Part shown: positions 13,175 to 15,065 of the stretch, in pieces | How positions within the stretch are numbered: position 1 is the first letter of the stretch | Layout: each line of letters starts with the position of its first letter | DNA from: CAYJOG01 sp964371695 [NCBI: uncultured bacterium] | Lineage (GTDB): Bacteria > CAYJOG01 | DNA: 15,065 nucleotides | Assembly (NCBI GenBank): GCA_964371695.1 | Contig: CAYJOG010000019.1 | Span: 1-15,065, forward strand | Direction: 5' to 3' | Position numbers and translations under genes: made by a program | The notes under the pieces: model-generated | The model's input: the letters and a program-made list of their open reading frames with translations, nothing else | What the model was told of the DNA's origin: nothing | The model's database searches: none

Positions 13175-13240
13175 CCCCCTCACCCGCCTTGGGTTTCGCT
13201 TCGCTCAACCCTCGGCTGCCCTCTCCCTGAGGGAGAGGGC
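13175..13240 (+). repeat. CCCTCTCCC-type palindromic repeat, unit 5 (forward)
   Basis: CCCCCTCACCCGCC opens the unit. GGGTT/AACCC (13191-13195 and 13207-13211) forms an inner stem. The end is GCCCTCTCCCT (13218-13228) with AGGGAGAGGGC (13230-13240) around one base, identical in its arms to unit 2 at 10113-10135. Confidence 0.82.
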
Positions 13241-13303
13241 GACCCGTACACCATGGAATACAAGCTTGGTACCGATGAGGATTTTGCCGTGTCATGCGTC
13301 TGT

Positions 13304-13723
13304 TTACTTCTTTTGCCGCACCAGGCCGCAGAGGTATTTGAAAATCGCCAGGGCGATCACGGGGTAATCCATCACCAGCTGCACAAAGGTGTCTTTCTCC
13401 AGCACCAGAAAACGGCAGTGCTCCTCGCACCGGGCGCTGGCGGAGCGGCGGTCGTCATCGAGCAGCGACATTTCGCCAAAAAAGCTGCGGGGGCCCCGGG
13501 TGGCCACCACCAGGGGGCCTTCGGGCCGGTTGATGGAAAGCGCCACATTGCCGGAGACCACCAGATACATGCGGTCGCCGATGTCGCCTTCCTGAAACAG
13601 AACCTGCTCGGCCTCGCCTTCGCCCTCTTCGGCCACGGTGGCCACCAGACCCAGGTCCTGCACGGGCAGTTCCTCAAACAGGTTCACGTGGCTGAGAAAC
13701 AGGATTTTCTCGAAGAGGGTCAT
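13304..13723 (-). CDS. Cyclic-nucleotide-binding (CRP-like) domain protein, single domain
   Basis: This small protein of about 139 residues is made of one cNMP-binding beta-roll. The family pattern is LFEELPVQDLGLVATVAEE, then the turn FQEGDIGDRMYLVVSGNVAL. The phosphate-binding cassette FFGEMSLLDDDRRSASA keeps the Glu and Arg that contact the cyclic phosphate and ribose, so ligand binding looks intact. There is no DNA-binding helix-turn-helix after the domain (it ends YLCGLVRQKK), so it is a sensor and not a CRP-type regulator. The likely partner is the MFS-HEAT protein encoded next on the same strand. The ATG at 13723 was chosen because the domain's usual start (TLFEKILFLSHVNLF) begins there; a GTG at 13765 would add 14 hydrophobic residues and lies within a hairpin. 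Neither has a clear ribosome site. Confidence 0.85.
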   Translation of the reverse strand: MTLFEKILFLSHVNLFEELPVQDLGLVATVAEEGEGEAEQVLFQEGDIGDRMYLVVSGNVALSINRPEGPLVVATRGPRSFFGEMSLLDDDRRSASARCEEHCRFLVLEKDTFVQLVMDYPVIALAIFKYLCGLVRQKK

Positions 13724-13746
13724 GACGAAAGTGAGCAGGCAGTTTA

Positions 13747-13770
13747 GCAGGGTGTCGATAAACACCCTGC
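13747..13770. other. Hairpin upstream of the cyclic-nucleotide-binding gene
   Basis: GCAGGGTGT (13747-13755) and ACACCCTGC (13762-13770) form a perfect nine-base stem with a six-base loop, 24 bases upstream of the chosen ATG. It could be a leader structure or operator. If the GTG at 13765 were the true start, this would be in coding sequence. Confidence 0.45.
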
Positions 13771-13794
13771 CAGGACGGGAAGTTGGCGGCTGGA

Positions 13795-13986
13795 AGTTGG
13801 TAAAAGAAAAAGCCCTCTCCGCTTTCCGTCGTCATTCCCGCGAAAGCGGCGTCCATTAAAACATAAGAAAAAACCAGTTCTGGTGGCGCAGGCATCTTGC
13901 CTGCGTTCATATAAAAGACAGGCGAGACGCCTGCCCCACCAAAGAATGGAGTAGGCGCGGTGTCCGCACCGCGCAACCAGCAGGTG
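13795..13986. repeat. Mosaic of short dispersed palindromes
   Basis: The interval between the cyclic-nucleotide-binding gene and the secretin gene has no gene. It holds, in order: the AGTTGGTAAAAGAAAAAGCC segment (13795-13814) shared with 9930-9949; CCGCTTTC/GAAAGCGG (13819-13826 and 13842-13849), part of the common CATTCCCGCGAAAGCGG dispersed repeat; an imperfect 25-base inverted repeat (13881-13905 and 13917-13941, 20 of 25 complementary) of the GGGCAGGCGTCTCGCCTG type; and GCGCGGTG/CACCGCGC (13955-13962 and 13967-13974) just after the secretin stop. The last could help end secretin transcription, but it has no T tract. Confidence 0.7.
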
Positions 13987-15065
13987 TCAGTTATACGGGC
14001 AGTCGTCCACCAGATCCAGGCGTTCGAGATACACCTGATAGGCCCATTCATCAATCTTGCCCGTGTGGGCGGCGGCAATCAGCAGTTGCAGGGCCGTGGG
14101 GGCGGGTTTTTTGGTTTCTTTGCCAAACGCCGCGAGCTGATCTGCCACGGCTTTTTCCAGACCCTTGTCGTGTTTGATGATCTGGATGATCTGCCCTTTG
14201 CTCTGGGCCAGCAGCACGCCGGTGCGGTTGCGGATGGGTGAGAAATATTTGCCCAGGCGCTGGATTTCGTCTTCGGTGTAGATTTTCAGCAGCCCCCAGT
14301 AGCTGTCGTCGTGGCAGCGTTCGTCATACACGCGGGGCACCCCCTGCCACGGGCCGTCTGAGAGGGGATGGCTCTGGATGCTGTCGCGGTTGCGTCCCCC
14401 CAGGTCGCGGGGCAGCAGTTCGCGGGCGTTCTTGAAGCGCGCCGCCAGAAACTGCTGGGTCATGGGTTCCTCGATGGTGGGGCGCAGCAGCACCAGGGTT
14501 TCGCTCTGTTCCTTGCGTTTTTCCTTGTTGCTGAACAGCTTGCCCAGCCATGGCACCTTGGAAAGGCCGGGGGTGCGTTTGGTCTCCCAGGTGTCGGTTT
14601 CCTTGATCAGGCTGGCGGCGATGAAGGCCTGGCCGTTCTGGTAAAACCCCTTGCTGGTCATGCGGGTGTCGTCGGTGGCCAGGGCGTTTTCCAGCGAGGC
14701 GGCCTGATTGATGCTGCCGTCCGAGAGCTCCAGCTCGGCATACACCAGGGCCTGACCATCGGGCGCGGCGGGGGGCACAATGCGCGCCTGTTTGATGTCC
14801 AGCGTAATACCCGTCTCTTTATATTGAATGTTGGTGCCGTATTGGCTGGCGGTGGCCTGCGGAATGGCGGTGACGCTTTTGAACGTGGCGCCGTCGCCGT
14901 CTTTCACCCGCACGATGGGTTTGCTCACCACCTTGCCCAGGCCCTCCTGCAAAAGCCACCCGGCGGTGATTTTGAACTGGCGGCCCTTCTGGTCAAAGAT
15001 GCCCACCACGGTGTCCATGAAGGTCTGGTTGATGCCGAAATCACCCAGGCCCGTGAGGGTGAAGG
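13987..15065 (-). CDS. Secretin (GspD/PilQ family), 5' end beyond the window
   Basis: This is the C-terminal part of an outer-membrane channel of a type II, type IV pilus or related secretion system. The frame is open through the window edge; codons upstream of the first internal Met read FTLTGLGDFGINQTF, so the start is outside. The secretin core is visible: LLQEGLGKVVSKPIVRVKDG, the beta-strand YKETGITLDI, and the C-terminal signature VPWLGKLFSNKEKRKEQSETLVLLRPTI, matching the family pattern of VP-x-LG-x-LF followed by ETLV-LLRP. After that, where most secretins have a short S-domain, roughly 155 further residues follow (EEPMTQQF to DDCPYN). This tail is soluble and mainly helical, with no motif I recognise. 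The stop is TGA at 13987. Without the upstream part the secretion-system type cannot be assigned. Confidence 0.85.
   Translation of the reverse strand, partial: FTLTGLGDFGINQTFMDTVVGIFDQKGRQFKITAGWLLQEGLGKVVSKPIVRVKDGDGATFKSVTAIPQATASQYGTNIQYKETGITLDIKQARIVPPAAPDGQALVYAELELSDGSINQAASLENALATDDTRMTSKGFYQNGQAFIAASLIKETDTWETKRTPGLSKVPWLGKLFSNKEKRKEQSETLVLLRPTIEEPMTQQFLAARFKNARELLPRDLGGRNRDSIQSHPLSDGPWQGVPRVYDERCHDDSYWGLLKIYTEDEIQRLGKYFSPIRNRTGVLLAQSKGQIIQIIKHDKGLEKAVADQLAAFGKETKKPAPTALQLLIAAAHTGKIDEWAYQVYLERLDLVDDCPYN

Larger units (their letters stand above)
13027..13303. other. Intergenic interval between the cyclic-nucleotide-binding gene and the transporter gene
   Basis: No gene is visible. 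The space is largely occupied by two palindromic units in inverted orientation (13064-13130 and 13175-13240). No sigma-70 promoter for the transporter gene is convincing, so the two genes may be co-transcribed across the repeats. Confidence 0.5.

Overview
This window comes from the chromosome of a GC-rich, Gram-negative, probably proteobacterial organism. The evidence is an outer-membrane secretin, a TRAP periplasmic binding protein, a D,D-carboxypeptidase with a signal peptide, lipoyl synthase, and abundant palindromic intergenic repeats of the kind common in proteobacterial genomes. I cannot place it to genus. No tRNA, rRNA, insertion sequence or CRISPR array is visible.

Layout. Bases 148-864 (+) encode an MgtC/SapB membrane protein, which converges on a ChbG/HpnK-family deacetylase (873-1727, -). 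Bases about 1750-3260 are distinctly AT-richer than their neighbours. They hold a minus-strand cassette in the order HigB-like toxin, XRE antitoxin, SecB-like chaperone. This is the architecture of a toxin-antitoxin-chaperone (TAC) system. The toxin frame is interrupted by one in-frame TGA, after which the same frame reads on as recognisable toxin C-terminus up to the antitoxin ribosome binding site. A good sigma-70-type promoter overlapped by an inverted repeat lies upstream. Next is an orphan TRAP substrate-binding protein (3358-4380, +), whose stop codon sits inside the first of five back-to-back hairpins (4370-4510). A D-alanyl-D-alanine carboxypeptidase (4550-5458, -) and lipA (5655-6560, +) diverge from a structured repeat. 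lipA overlaps the end of a convergent Ppx/GppA phosphatase gene by 14 bp.

The Ppx/GppA gene is the last of a minus-strand cluster with two paralogous thymidylate-kinase-like P-loop genes (9034-9879 and 8085-8822). The second of these has arginine in place of the Walker A lysine. A second copy of the structured repeat lies between the two kinase genes. The two repeat copies share five stems in the same order, and one stem differs by a compensatory base-pair change.

The right third holds a 909-residue fusion of an ATP/ADP-translocase/MFS-like membrane domain to a HEAT-repeat region (10297-13026, -). It is preceded by a small cyclic-nucleotide-binding protein (13304-13723, -), and both are bordered by inverted pairs of CCCTCTCCC-type palindromes. 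The window ends inside a secretin gene (13987 to beyond 15065, -) with an unusually long C-terminal extension.

The features most worth a second look are the TAC cassette with its interrupted toxin, the covarying multi-stem repeat that also supplies coding or start sequence to its neighbours, the five-hairpin array, and the degenerate-P-loop kinase linked to Ppx/GppA.
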